This document shows, one piece after another, positions 20,053 to 29,214 of a stretch of 64,000 nucleotides of DNA (the first letter of the stretch is position 1; every line of letters starts with the position of its first letter). The position numbers and the translations under genes are program-made. The notes below the pieces were generated by a model. It saw only the letters and a program-made list of their open reading frames with translations, ran no database searches and was not told where the DNA came from. Source of the stretch: Colwellia sp. 1_MG-2023 (lineage in GTDB: Bacteria; Pseudomonadota; Gammaproteobacteria; Enterobacterales; Alteromonadaceae); the NCBI RefSeq assembly GCF_030546755.1, contig NZ_JAUOPE010000009.1:117342-181341 (forward strand). Direction: 5' to 3'.

Positions 20053-20634
20053 ATGAAAAGTCGTAGAAAAACGATAAAATTAGCTTCGATGCAACAAGGT
20101 TTTACGCTAATAGAACTATTGGTTAGTGTTTCTATTCTTGGTGTATTAATGATGATTGCCTTACCTAATTTAAATAGTTATTTAGTTGAGTCGCGAGTTG
20201 ATAATGAAATTTCAGAGTTACATCGTCTTATCTTAACTGCCCGAAATGCGGCGATAAATAGTGGCAAGAATGTAACTTTATGTCCGCTGTCAGCCTCAAA
20301 CGTTTGCGGAACTGATTGGAAAAAAGAGTTAACTGTTTTTAATAATACCGCTGATAACACAAAGTTTAATTCAGCAAACGAACAAGTGATTAAAGTTAAA
20401 TCACAAATAAAAACTAACGATTCTTTAACGCTCAATCAAACATCTTTAGTGTACGCCCCAACAGGTCGACTAATTAGTGGCAACAACAGTGTTTTCACTT
20501 ATTGCCCAAAAGATTATCCTGAACTTGCAAGAGGCATCAATATTTCATTATCAGGGCGAGTTTACGCTAGCCAAGACACCGATAACGATGATAAAGATGA
20601 AGATAGAAGCGGCAATGAATTTACTTGTAGTTAA
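20053..20634 (+). CDS. FimT/GspH-like minor pseudopilin, copy 2
   Basis: The 193-residue paralogue of the gene upstream has the prepilin signature GFTLIELLVSVSILGVLMMI with Glu at +5 and the same GspH-type body (NEISELHRLILTARNAAINSGK, then TLCPLSASNVCGTDW). The shared Cys spacing and the same C-terminal DEDRSGN-type ending show tandem duplication followed by divergence. The leader is longer (about 15 residues, rich in Lys and Arg). It sits before a short TAAS tandem repeat that contains its stop codon. Role: minor pilin or pseudopilin; which apparatus it belongs to cannot be told from the window. Confidence 0.85.
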   Translation: MKSRRKTIKLASMQQGFTLIELLVSVSILGVLMMIALPNLNSYLVESRVDNEISELHRLILTARNAAINSGKNVTLCPLSASNVCGTDWKKELTVFNNTADNTKFNSANEQVIKVKSQIKTNDSLTLNQTSLVYAPTGRLISGNNSVFTYCPKDYPELARGINISLSGRVYASQDTDNDDKDEDRSGNEFTCS

Positions 20635-20663
20635 CTAACTAAGTAACTAAGTAACTAAGTAAC
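20632..20663. repeat. TAAC/TAAG tetranucleotide tandem repeat
   Basis: Eight consecutive TAAS units (TAAC TAAC then alternating TAAG and TAAC). The first unit contains the stop codon of the second pilin gene, so slippage here cannot alter the protein. Confidence 0.85.
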
Positions 20664-20774
20664 TCACGATAAGTAAAGTTGATAAAAAATTATTGGTAAT
20701 AGCTAAAGTGCTATTGCTTTATTATCGCTTAAAAGTCGTCATGTTATATAACGATGACGACTTAGTACAAAGTA

Positions 20775-22220
20775 TTAATCTTCGACCAATACGCCCCACA
20801 CGTCATGTTCATCGGCGTGGATAATTTGCACCCAAACTTGATCGCCAGGCTCCACATCATATTCATCAGATAAATACACTTTACCATCAACTTCTGGCGC
20901 ATCCATGTATGAACGCCCAACTGCACCAAGCTCGGTTACTTCATCAATTAAAATTAAATATTCTTGTCCAATACGAGCTTGTAATTTTTCACTACTAATT
21001 TTCGCTTGCACCGCCATAAAACGTTGTAAACGATCTTCCATCACTTCTTCTGAAACATGATCAGGTAAGTCGTTTGCGGTAGCACCTTCTACTGGCGAAT
21101 ATTTAAAACATCCCACCCGGTCTAATTGTGCTTCTTCTAAAAAGGCTAATAGTTCTTCAAATTCTTCTTCTGTTTCCCCTGGAAAACCGACAATGAAAGT
21201 AGAACGAATCACGAGTTCAGGACAAATTTCTCGCCATTTTTTAATGCGTTCTAATACACGATCTGAGCTACCAGGGCGTTTCATCAATTTCAAAATGCGT
21301 TTATTAGCGTGTTGAAAGGGAATATCTAAATATGGGAGAATTTTACCTTCGGCCATTAATGGGATGATGTTATCTACATGCGGATAAGGATAAACATAAT
21401 GTAATCGCACCCAAACGCCCTGCTTGGCTAATTCTTCACAAAGCTGTTGCATATGCGTTTTTACCGGCATGCCTTCGTAAAAATCAAGTTTATGTTTTAC
21501 ATCTACGCCGTACGCTGAAGTGTCTTGCGAAATCACCAATAACTCTTTTACACCGGCATTCACTAAACGTTTGGCTTCACCTATAACATCACCAACAGGA
21601 CGTGAGTCTAAATCACCACGCATTGAAGGAATAATGCAGAAAGTACAACGGTGATTACAGCCTTCAGATATTTTTAAATAAGCGTAATGTTTCGGGGTAA
21701 GCTTCACACCGTGATCAGGTACTAAATCAATTAACGGATTGTGTTTTGGCTTTTCAACATGCTCATGAACTTGTGCTAACACTTCATCGTAAGCATGAGG
21801 ACCTGTAACACCAAGCACGTTAGGATGAAGCTCAACAATTTCATCTTTTTTTGCTCCTAAGCACCCAGTTACAAGTACTTTTCCGTTTTCTTTAAGCGCT
21901 TCGCCAATAGTATCAAGTGACTCCTGCACCGCAGAATCGATAAAACCACAGGTATTTACTATCACCATTTCTGCATCGTCATATGAATTGACAACGTCAT
22001 AACCTTCGGTGCGTAGTTGAGTCAAGATTCGCTCAGAATCTACTAAGTTTTTCGGGCAGCCGAGACTCACAAAGCCTACTTTTGCAGCGCGTTCTGATTC
22101 TTTCTTGGAGCTAACAACTTCGTTATGTTGCTCTTCAATCATTTTTGAAGGAATGTCTAACGTGGTTGTTTGACTTTCGTTCGAATTACTGCTGCTTGGA
22201 TCAAATTGTTTTACGGTCAT
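20775..22220 (-). CDS. rimO: RimO, ribosomal protein S12 methylthiotransferase
   Basis: RimO adds a methylthio group to Asp89 (E. coli numbering) of ribosomal protein S12 with two iron-sulfur clusters. The 481-residue product has the UPF0004 domain cysteines Cys55 (GCPKN), Cys91 (NTCGF) and Cys120 (TGCLG), the radical SAM motif CNHRCTFC at 188-195, and a C-terminal TRAM domain. About 40 residues rich in Ser, Asn and Glu precede the usual start; the same N-terminal segment is repeated as a broken copy at 23390-23491, which shows the extension was really part of the gene. It has no close operon partners. Confidence 0.96.
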   Translation of the reverse strand: MTVKQFDPSSSNSNESQTTTLDIPSKMIEEQHNEVVSSKKESERAAKVGFVSLGCPKNLVDSERILTQLRTEGYDVVNSYDDAEMVIVNTCGFIDSAVQESLDTIGEALKENGKVLVTGCLGAKKDEIVELHPNVLGVTGPHAYDEVLAQVHEHVEKPKHNPLIDLVPDHGVKLTPKHYAYLKISEGCNHRCTFCIIPSMRGDLDSRPVGDVIGEAKRLVNAGVKELLVISQDTSAYGVDVKHKLDFYEGMPVKTHMQQLCEELAKQGVWVRLHYVYPYPHVDNIIPLMAEGKILPYLDIPFQHANKRILKLMKRPGSSDRVLERIKKWREICPELVIRSTFIVGFPGETEEEFEELLAFLEEAQLDRVGCFKYSPVEGATANDLPDHVSEEVMEDRLQRFMAVQAKISSEKLQARIGQEYLILIDEVTELGAVGRSYMDAPEVDGKVYLSDEYDVEPGDQVWVQIIHADEHDVWGVLVED

Positions 22221-22341
22221 AGGTTTCTCAACAGACTCTTTTCGTATAACTGGTGTTTTTACTAATTTCTTATAAAGAGAAGAGTAACGTCATTAATATT
22301 TGTTTAGCTGCCAATATTACAAATTAAATCCATAAATTATG

Positions 22342-22431
22342 GCAGTTGTTTAATGAGCGAGATTATACAGGAATGTTTAATTGGGTGGTAATAATTGCAG
22401 TTGTTTAATAAATGTAAGGAAAACGGGTGGT
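22342..22431. repeat. Degenerate tandem duplication upstream of rimO
   Basis: GCAGTTGTTTAAT occurs at 22342-22354 and 22397-22409, and GGGTGGT follows each at 22383-22389 and 22425-22431. This looks like a decayed duplication of about 45-55 bp. The rest of the 22221-22599 gap holds the sites listed separately. Confidence 0.55.
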
Positions 22432-22445
22432 TATGATTGTATATG

Positions 22446-22463
22446 TGTCTAATAAATTTACAC
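22446..22463 (+). promoter_or_regulatory. Candidate upstream activator site of the first PEP-CTERM gene
   Basis: TGTCTAATAAATTTACAC, an imperfect palindrome (GTNTAA-N5-TTANAC). It agrees at 16 of 18 positions with the element at 29215-29232 upstream of the other PEP-CTERM gene, and like that one lies about 50-60 bp before a -24/-12 promoter. A PrsR-type enhancer-binding protein is the likely reader; this is inference. Confidence 0.6.
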
Positions 22464-22525
22464 TTTTGAGCATAAAAACCCACCCAACACTCCTACACCA
22501 TTGAAAATAAATAGGTTTTATATCT

Positions 22526-22541
22526 TGGTGCAGTTTGTGCT
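22526..22541 (+). promoter_or_regulatory. Sigma-54 promoter of the first PEP-CTERM gene
   Basis: TTGGTGC-AGTTT-GTGCT has the invariant GG and GC of sigma-54 promoters at the correct 10-nt spacing, 58 nt before the ATG at 22600. The -12 element (GTGC) is slightly off the TTGC consensus. Confidence 0.6.
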
Positions 22542-22599
22542 TTTTAACAATAAACAATTAATATCACTCTACAACTAGGAATGTAGAACAAGGGAAAAT

Positions 22600-23235
22600 A
22601 TGATTAATATAAAAATGTTAAAAGCTACTTTGGCTGGTTTAATTTTATCTTTAAGTGGTTATGCTAGTGCAGGAATAATTACATTTAATGATAGAATTAC
22701 TTTCGAAAACTATCTTTCATCTTTTCAAACTGATGGTTTTGACAACTTTGTAACTGGCACCACGCAAATTTCTTTAGTTCGTAACGATTTCACGATCAAT
22801 AGCTCAAACACTACGTATCAAGCGGATGAAAACTATTGTAATGGATATAATGATTCTCTTTCATTTACATGTAACAACGATTATTTGTGGAATTATGCTA
22901 CAAGTTCAAGCTCTACAATTTTATTAAATAATTCATTCAACGCTATAGGGTTTGACTTCACCCAAGTTCATTATTCAAGTACTATTCAAAATTTGAACGT
23001 AATATACGAAGGGGTAACATACTTAAATACCGCCGCTTCAGAGCAATGGGGATTTTTTGGAATTGTTGATACATCAAAAGACATTGCTAGCTTACAGTTT
23101 AACCATAACCCAACTTATATGGGGATGGATAATGTAACTACAGGCGCTTATTCACAAGTTCCAGAGCCCTCTACCCTTGCTATTTTCGCATTAGGTATTA
23201 TCGGCTTAGCATCAAGAAGGTTTAAGAAACAGTAA
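22600..23235 (+). CDS. PEP-CTERM exported protein
   Basis: The 211-residue protein has a signal peptide (about 1-24, ending ASA) and a C-terminal PEP-CTERM tail from residue 187: VPEPST, a membrane helix, then the basic end RRFKKQ. Such tails are recognised by an exosortase (EpsH/XrtA type), which removes them and sends the protein to the cell surface or extracellular matrix. The middle (ITFNDRITFENYL, GFDNFVTGTTQIS) resembles the beta-sandwich bodies of many PEP-CTERM proteins and has two Cys about a dozen residues apart; no enzyme motif is seen. A good ribosome site (AAGGGA) precedes the ATG. A terminator follows at once, so it is monocistronic. No exosortase gene is in the window. Confidence 0.88.
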   Translation: MINIKMLKATLAGLILSLSGYASAGIITFNDRITFENYLSSFQTDGFDNFVTGTTQISLVRNDFTINSSNTTYQADENYCNGYNDSLSFTCNNDYLWNYATSSSSTILLNNSFNAIGFDFTQVHYSSTIQNLNVIYEGVTYLNTAASEQWGFFGIVDTSKDIASLQFNHNPTYMGMDNVTTGAYSQVPEPSTLAIFALGIIGLASRRFKKQ

Positions 23236-23257
23236 ACTAATCTGTTCATAGTTAAAC

Positions 23258-23297
23258 AAAGCACCACTTTTCTTTCATAAGAAGCTGGTGCTTTTTT
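23258..23297 (+). terminator. Terminator after the first PEP-CTERM gene
   Basis: Arms AAAGCACCA (23258-23266) and TGGTGCTTT (23286-23294) with partial pairing inside (CTTTTCTT/AAGAAG), followed by a T-run ending at 23297. Confidence 0.85.
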
Positions 23298-23389
23298 ATT
23301 GCCTGTATTTATCAATACGTTTAAATGTTGAGATGAAATTTAACAATTAAAACAAATGAAGGGACAGACTCGTTACTGTCGATTACAAC

Positions 23390-23491
23390 TTAATTATGTT
23401 GCTCTTCAATCATCTTAGAAGGTATATTTAACGTGGTGGTTTGGCTTTCGTTCAAATTACTCCTGCTTAGATCAAATTGTTTTACGGTCAT
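23390..23491 (-). pseudogene. Truncated duplicate of the rimO 5' end
   Basis: Starting with the same MTVKQFD, this 33-codon fragment matches the first 33 codons of rimO (22120-22220) with roughly 85-90% base identity by eye, then meets a TAA where rimO has a GAA codon (HNEVV becomes HN-stop). Matching also covers about 12 bases upstream of the ATG (CCTATG with GAAAC before it). It is in the same direction as rimO, 1.27 kb away, with the first PEP-CTERM gene between the copies. It is a leftover of a duplication or insertion and is not expected to function. Confidence 0.85.
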
Positions 23492-23508
23492 AGGTTTCGC
23501 AATATTCA

Positions 23509-25614
23509 TTAATGTAACTCAATTAAGTTGCTATTAACTTTATTAAAACGATCAAATATCACCGACACAGATTTATCTAAAACAATGTCAGTAACAAAAA
23601 TATCGCTTGGTAATACTAAGTGAACTTGCAACGTTTTATCTTTAAATGAATAGTATTTTAATTGTGACGTTCGACCTTCTGACGAAAAATAATAAAATCC
23701 CTCATCACTCACTTTTAGTCTATGGGGCATAATACTTTTTAAATCACTAGCAGGTATTTTAAACATAACGTCTACTTCACCTAAAGGCGATTTTCGCATC
23801 AATTGTCCATTTAACATATCACCATAATATAAATGACTACCATCTTGGCTTTCTTGCGCAATAGCGCCGGCATTGAGTAGAATTTTTTCTGATGCTGAGG
23901 TTTGTAGATTCAATTTATAAATATTGTATTGCCCTGCTTCAAAAGCACTGAAATAAATAAACTGCTGATCGTTTGACCAAGAAAGCAAAAAAACTTTTTT
24001 AGGTAAGATAATTTTTGATATTTCAGAGTTATCTTTAAGATCGAACACCGTCATTTCTGTATTAGTTTTTGCTCTCGTAACAAATGCTATTTTATTTTCT
24101 TGCAAATTAATAATCGGTCGTTCAATCATACTAGCTTGAATATTGGTTACTTTCTCAAGACCATGGTTGCTATATCGCCAAAGTTCATATAAACCACTAC
24201 GATTTGATGAAAAATATAATGTCTTAGTGTTAGGCGCAAAAGCAGCGTTCATATCGATCATCGAGCTATTTGCTTTTGATAAATTGTTTAATGCAAACTC
24301 CCCTGCGCTTTCTATATTGATTGTTTTAGTTCTATTTTCATAAATTAGATTGTCAGTCTGCACATGACTAGAAATTTGTGATGGCGTATGACCAGGAAGA
24401 GAGTTAAACGCAGGGGTTATTTTTTTATTGATTGTATTAAAGTACCAAATACCTAGTTGCCCAGCCAATTGGCCAGATAACCATAGTGTTTTATCATCTT
24501 TCAGTGAAAGTCCTCTAATGCGACTAAATTGATCATTGATGAGAGTAGATGCTTGACTCGCTATGTCATATTGATAAAGGTGAGATGAGCCACCTATTAC
24601 GGTGGAAACATAATATAATGATTTATTGTCATGGCTAAACGTCGGGAATGAATTATTCTCTTCAGGAGTATTGATAAAGCGTACTTCTCTATTAATTTCT
24701 CCTCTATTAAATTCTCCTCTGTTAACTCCCCCTAAGTTAACTTCTGCTAATTGTTGACGATTATCAGCCAATAAAGCCAAAAAAAGTCGCTTACTGTTAT
24801 CTGAAAGAGCGAAGTCAACTAGCGGATATTTTACTTGATGGAGGCTTACTTCTTTAGCTGAACTAATTTCATGCTGAATAACTTCGCAAGTGGTTTTCGT
24901 CTGACACTTAATGTAATACCAAAAATTATTATCTTTTGACCATTTAGGTTTTCTGTAGTCTAAGCCGTCATCAATGACTGTTCGTTTTTGTGTTGCTATA
25001 TCAAGAAGTACTAATTGGTTATTAGTTGCTTTAAAATTATTTTTTTTAATAAATAGAACTTGTGAGCCGTCAGGTGAAATAGCAGGCGAATTTGCGTAAA
25101 TTTCAGTATCAGTTAATAACCTGATCTCTAAATGGGAGGGAGATCCTTGGTTAGATTCATTGATGAACCATAGAATTATGCTAACAAATAAAAACCCAGC
25201 AATTAAAACTAAAATCAAATGGTTACGACTTTTCGATTGGCTTATTTTATTTTTTAAATTAGGCATATCTTCAAGAGTATGCTCTCCGATTTGAGGCATT
25301 TCATAAATAAAGCAATAGCCTTTTCTGGCAATAGTTTCAATATAAACTGGCTTTTTAGGATCGTCTTTTAAAATTTTTCTCAGCTCGAAAATAGCACGGG
25401 TAACAACTTCTAGACCAATCACAGAATCGGGCCATATCTCCTCAGCAATTTTATCTCTGCTGACAACCTCTTTTTTATGTGAGATTAAGTAGCATAAAAC
25501 CTGCATAATTTTAGGCTCAACTTTGTACTCTTCACCATTCAAAACCAATTTATTATGTTGAGGAAGCACTAAATACTCACCTAAACGAAAACTATTACCG
25601 CCTAATCCACCCAT
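23509..25614 (-). CDS. Membrane-bound winged-helix regulator with TolB-like propeller (CadC/ToxR class)
   Basis: The 701-residue protein has an OmpR/PhoB-type winged helix at residues 8-105 (KVEPKIMQVLCYLISHKKEVVSR, then ELRKILKDDPKKPVYIETI and the wing RKGYCFIY), one membrane span at about 131-151 (NHLILVLIAGFLFVSIILWF), and a large periplasmic region of WD40/TolB-like beta-propeller blades with repeated SPAISPDGSQVLF-type turns. This is the layout of ToxR/CadC one-component regulators that bind DNA from the membrane. It is divergent from the GlyGly-CTERM gene, with a palindromic site between them. A 15-bp tandem repeat encodes a loop in the propeller (24689-24748). The signal sensed is unknown. 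Confidence 0.88.
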   Translation of the reverse strand: MGGLGGNSFRLGEYLVLPQHNKLVLNGEEYKVEPKIMQVLCYLISHKKEVVSRDKIAEEIWPDSVIGLEVVTRAIFELRKILKDDPKKPVYIETIARKGYCFIYEMPQIGEHTLEDMPNLKNKISQSKSRNHLILVLIAGFLFVSIILWFINESNQGSPSHLEIRLLTDTEIYANSPAISPDGSQVLFIKKNNFKATNNQLVLLDIATQKRTVIDDGLDYRKPKWSKDNNFWYYIKCQTKTTCEVIQHEISSAKEVSLHQVKYPLVDFALSDNSKRLFLALLADNRQQLAEVNLGGVNRGEFNRGEINREVRFINTPEENNSFPTFSHDNKSLYYVSTVIGGSSHLYQYDIASQASTLINDQFSRIRGLSLKDDKTLWLSGQLAGQLGIWYFNTINKKITPAFNSLPGHTPSQISSHVQTDNLIYENRTKTINIESAGEFALNNLSKANSSMIDMNAAFAPNTKTLYFSSNRSGLYELWRYSNHGLEKVTNIQASMIERPIINLQENKIAFVTRAKTNTEMTVFDLKDNSEISKIILPKKVFLLSWSNDQQFIYFSAFEAGQYNIYKLNLQTSASEKILLNAGAIAQESQDGSHLYYGDMLNGQLMRKSPLGEVDVMFKIPASDLKSIMPHRLKVSDEGFYYFSSEGRTSQLKYYSFKDKTLQVHLVLPSDIFVTDIVLDKSVSVIFDRFNKVNSNLIELH
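24689..24748 (-). repeat. 15-bp tandem repeat inside the regulator gene
   Basis: Four consecutive 15-bp units encode AEVNL, GGVNR, GEFNR and GEINR. The two at 24689-24718 are nearly identical. The in-frame unit length keeps the protein readable if the number changes; it probably forms a loop between propeller strands. Confidence 0.85.
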
Positions 25615-25674
25615 GTAACCAACTGATTTTAAATGTGAATAAATACATAATAATTAAATTATAACAATTATATC

Positions 25675-25690
25675 GTTTGAAATCTCAAAC
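25675..25690. promoter_or_regulatory. Palindromic operator candidate between divergent genes
   Basis: GTTTGA-AATC-TCAAAC, a perfect 6-bp inverted repeat in the 117-bp gap between the winged-helix regulator and the GlyGly-CTERM gene, 60 bp from the first start and 42 bp from the second. It may bind the regulator; no experiment or family logo supports this. Confidence 0.5.
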
Positions 25691-25731
25691 ATATTATAAA
25701 GAAATTAATTTTAATCACTGAAGAATATTTT

Positions 25732-27078
25732 ATGAAAAAATTGAATGTTTTATTTTCAATGGCAACGTCATTATTGTTATCAATGCCTCAAGCAGCAAAA
25801 GCAACAAATATTACTATTACGCTTGAAGGAAAAGGCGAAGTAAACGCCAAAGAAGCGGATATAAAATGTAGTCAAAACTGTACTATAACCAATACATTAT
25901 CTAAGAATACTTTAGTACCAACAGCAAACTCTGGTTGGTTATTTGACGGTTGGTCAGGTCAACAATGTGATTCAGGTTCACAAGTATTAACCAGCGAAAT
26001 TTACACCCGAATAGGAGGAGATTCAGGTGGTGCGAAAACATTAAGAACCGCTGATCTCAATGGTGACCATTTAGATGATTTAGTCTCTATTGGCTTATTT
26101 ACAGGAAATATTTCTTTTCGGAGTAATGAAGGTGATGGCAAATTTAATGCAACTTTAATTGACTCTGATTTACATTACCCAACAGCACTTGATTTATTTG
26201 ATTGGGACGGTGATAGCGACTTAGACTTATTTGTTGCAGAATTTGGTCAAAGTAAAATAAAAATTTATTTAAATGATGGACTTGGAAATTTTAGTTTTTC
26301 TCAACATATAAAAATAGCAGGGATTAGCCCTTACTCATTTAAAATAATCGATAAAAATAACGATGGACAACATGACATCGTAATATCCTCATTTTCAGCC
26401 GATATCTCAGGTGATTTATTAGTATTAGTCGATAGTATCACCAAGGCTAAAACACAGTGGTATATTAATGATAACGGCAGTTTTATTGCAGAAGAGCTGT
26501 TATCTTCATCAGCATCAATGACGATAGATGCCTATCAAAAAGATGACATTGTTTCCGTCGTTACCGCGGAGATAATTAATGGTGAGGTCGCACAATATCG
26601 TTCAGGTTCAAGAACCATTGTCGATACTGGTATTGGAACATACGGCGCGGCTTATGGTGATATTGACAAAGACGGTATCATGGATGTATTGACAGCCCAT
26701 TATAGACCTTCAAAATTAAATTTAGTTTATGGTACAGGGCATAGCAGTTTTAGTGCTGCACAATTAATTGCAGAGCCTGACGAAGGTGTTACTGCAACAT
26801 CATTTGGTGATTATAACGATGACGGTTACTTAGATGTCGCTACGGGAGAGTTTAATAGAAAAATGTTTTACTACTTTACAACAGAAAGTTATAAAGACTG
26901 TGTGGTATCAACAGAAGCTGATATTTCTCTAACAGCAACTTTTATGGAATCAGCTGATGAAAATGTCAATAACCCAGAGAATCCCCCAACAACACAAGCT
27001 AAAAGTGAGAGTTCAGGCGGCAGTTTTTATTACTCACTTTTATTACTGAGTTTATTGTTACGACTGAAAAGAAAGTAA
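25732..27078 (+). CDS. Secreted FG-GAP/VCBS repeat protein with GlyGly-CTERM tail
   Basis: The 448-residue protein has a signal peptide (about 1-25, ending KATN) and a Cys-rich N-terminal segment with two Cys pairs around a bacterial WFDGWSGQ-type repeat (VPTANSGWLFDGWSGQQCDS). Five or six FG-GAP/VCBS blades follow, with calcium-type loops DLNGDHLDDLV, DWDGDSDLDLF, DKNNDGQHDIV, DIDKDGIMDVL and DYNDDGYLDVA. The end SGGSFYYSLLLLSLLLRLKRK is a GlyGly-CTERM signal: Gly-Gly, one membrane helix, basic tail. Such tails are cut by rhombosortase and found on type II secreted surface proteins. The FG-GAP propeller suggests adhesion or ligand binding. It is divergent from a membrane regulator that may control it. 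Confidence 0.85.
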   Translation: MKKLNVLFSMATSLLLSMPQAAKATNITITLEGKGEVNAKEADIKCSQNCTITNTLSKNTLVPTANSGWLFDGWSGQQCDSGSQVLTSEIYTRIGGDSGGAKTLRTADLNGDHLDDLVSIGLFTGNISFRSNEGDGKFNATLIDSDLHYPTALDLFDWDGDSDLDLFVAEFGQSKIKIYLNDGLGNFSFSQHIKIAGISPYSFKIIDKNNDGQHDIVISSFSADISGDLLVLVDSITKAKTQWYINDNGSFIAEELLSSSASMTIDAYQKDDIVSVVTAEIINGEVAQYRSGSRTIVDTGIGTYGAAYGDIDKDGIMDVLTAHYRPSKLNLVYGTGHSSFSAAQLIAEPDEGVTATSFGDYNDDGYLDVATGEFNRKMFYYFTTESYKDCVVSTEADISLTATFMESADENVNNPENPPTTQAKSESSGGSFYYSLLLLSLLLRLKRK

Positions 27079-27355
27079 CGCTAGTACAGCTTATGTCTTT
27101 ATCATGAAGTGAATATAACTGCCTATCATTAATGCACATAAAGGTTTTAGGGTAGGCAGACTATAAAGAAGTAAGCACTTGAAACATATGCAAAACAAGT
27201 CACTATTTCAATTTAAATAAAATTTCACATATACCTTGCATGAACAATCCAACAGCATTAATTACCGCTTAGATTTTAACCTTACCCTTTTTCCAGAACA
27301 AGACGGCTTTAAAACTCTTCATTTATATTAAACGTTCAAATTTGCTCGTATGAAA

Positions 27356-28756
27356 TTAATTTTTTGTACTTTTCGCTTTCTCATCAAAATTTTGAATGGC
27401 TTTCATCGGTTCAATATTGATAATTTTAGAGCGGTTAATGGTTATTTTGAAACGCTGAATATACTCTTCACTTTTCTTATTACCTTGTACTAACACCAAT
27501 GTCATTTGGTAGCGGCGTTCAACCCCTTGGTTTGAGATTTTACTGCCGTCAAAAGAATATAAACGCCCTTCACCTTTTTTAAGGTAGCGAACAAATGGGG
27601 TTAAATTAAACAGTATTTGATTCTGTATTTCATCAAAGCCCGGCAAAAACTCTTTGGATAAAACTTTTGAAACACAACGAAAATGCAGCAGTTGCGCAGA
27701 TTGTTTATTTTGCTGCCGTCGCTTTTGTAACTGTTGTAAAACCTTTTTAGGTAAATGTTTTTTGCTAATGTATTCAAGCCAAATTGTTTGCGAACACACT
27801 TTAGTTTGGCTTACGCTATTACTGAATATATGCTGCCATTTGGCTCGTCCCTGTTGGATCTTACGCCAGATAATACGTGTTATGTCTTCTTTAAAGGTTT
27901 CTCTTAACCCGTAAATAAAACCAAGTAACGCGATTAATACAACCGATACCTCGGTAAATGCCGAACGAGCGTTCAAAATAATGGTCATAACAAACGCCAT
28001 AATTATCGCCGTAACCGTACCACGTACAACCCGTTTTAAATTTGTGTTTAAATGATACGTTTTCTTTTGAAAAACAACGCCATATTCACTTAAACGCTGT
28101 AATAAACGCATTTTATTCGTGATGCGGTTTGGATCATCCATTGTCACTTGTGAGTTATATTTGAGTTCAATACGATAAGCGTTTTCTTGTCGGCACAATT
28201 CAAATAAACTTTCACGTTCTTTAGATTTTTCACTACTTTTAGGGCCATTTGCCAACAAAGTTAAAAATGACTGTTCAACATACCAACTTAAATAGTTATC
28301 AACATTATCAAAATATGAACTGAGTTTAGGATCAGACGGGGTGTAGCGGCGCAATTTTTTCAACAAGGATTGAGTTTGCTCGGCTAATTCGATGGCGCTT
28401 TGATAAAAATCATCAGCCGACTCAATTTGTAATGTCTGCTTTAAATCCGTATCTAAGGCCATTCTTAATTGGTAAGAAAATAAATTTAAATTGCTACGGT
28501 AATCACTTTGCTCACCTTTTTGTTTACTGATAAAACGACTTCGCACCAAGGGCAAGTGTATTTGATCTGAATAATAAGCACTATGCGCTTTAATACTGCT
28601 ATAAAAGTAACTTTCTTCAGTCAGCGTACTGGCATTTATGCCCATTTCATCAGGAATTGAAAAGTAGAGATCTAAGCATTGATATTCTTGCGGTAATAAC
28701 TGATAGCTTAATTTAAATGATAAGTTTTCATCTTGTAATAATGATGTTTTTTTCAA
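27356..28756 (-). CDS. Unknown membrane protein with two central membrane spans
   Basis: I do not recognise this 466-residue protein. It has no signal peptide. The N-terminal 240 residues and the C-terminal 175 are hydrophilic and mixed helical/strand in look, and two membrane helices lie between them at about residues 245-290 (VVRGTVTAIIMAFVMTIILN and TEVSVVLIALLGFIYGL), so both ends are probably cytoplasmic. Charged helices follow, including a Gln/Lys/Arg-rich stretch (LQQLQKRRQQNKQSA). No catalytic motif was seen. It has its own unit, with gaps of 277 and 591 bases on either side. Confidence 0.6.
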   Translation of the reverse strand: MKKTSLLQDENLSFKLSYQLLPQEYQCLDLYFSIPDEMGINASTLTEESYFYSSIKAHSAYYSDQIHLPLVRSRFISKQKGEQSDYRSNLNLFSYQLRMALDTDLKQTLQIESADDFYQSAIELAEQTQSLLKKLRRYTPSDPKLSSYFDNVDNYLSWYVEQSFLTLLANGPKSSEKSKERESLFELCRQENAYRIELKYNSQVTMDDPNRITNKMRLLQRLSEYGVVFQKKTYHLNTNLKRVVRGTVTAIIMAFVMTIILNARSAFTEVSVVLIALLGFIYGLRETFKEDITRIIWRKIQQGRAKWQHIFSNSVSQTKVCSQTIWLEYISKKHLPKKVLQQLQKRRQQNKQSAQLLHFRCVSKVLSKEFLPGFDEIQNQILFNLTPFVRYLKKGEGRLYSFDGSKISNQGVERRYQMTLVLVQGNKKSEEYIQRFKITINRSKIINIEPMKAIQNFDEKAKSTKN

Positions 28757-29214
28757 CGTAAAAATATTCTCCTTTAATGTTGAGTTGCCCTGTCTAATTG
28801 ATGAATTATCAATTTATTAAAAGTGATTTTCAGGTAGTGAAATTTCAATAGTAATTAAAATAAAAACTACCTTTAATGTTACTTAAGTATCTGTCAATTT
28901 TAGCAATTTTGCTAATTTAATTTAAGTTTTTATTGCTGTAGTAGTGTTATTTTTACCGGTATTAATTAATCTAAAGGATTTCACCACTATTACACTATTC
29001 CCCAAGTAGCATCATTTACTAAACAGTTTCCATTAATGATGAATATCTCAATTATTCATAAGCTTTCGCCACCTTTGTCAAATAGTGGTAATGTATCGCT
29101 TGTTCACTACAAATCTCTTATCTTATCAATGACCTAACCTTTGGTGATGACACAAAAAAATATAACTATAAATAACTCTGACCATAAATACTTATGAAGT
29201 AATTTTAGGATTAT
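28757..29214. other. Long AT-rich gap, no gene seen
   Basis: Apart from the control elements at 29215-29297, the gap holds no open reading frame with a plausible start and no repeat or RNA motif that I recognise. The regulatory region of the unknown membrane protein must lie at its left end. Confidence 0.5.

Noticed and set aside
20632..20663. TAAS repeat as a phase-variation switch
   Set aside because: The repeat begins at the stop codon, so copy changes cannot alter the reading frame.
22221..23508. Genomic island or transposon at rimO
   Set aside because: The direct repeat suggests an insertion, but there is no integrase, transposase or attachment site, so it is kept as a duplication.
27119..27159. 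Inverted repeat CTGCCTA/TAGGCAG after the GlyGly-CTERM gene as a terminator
   Set aside because: Arms of only 7 bp, a 27-nt loop and no T-run.
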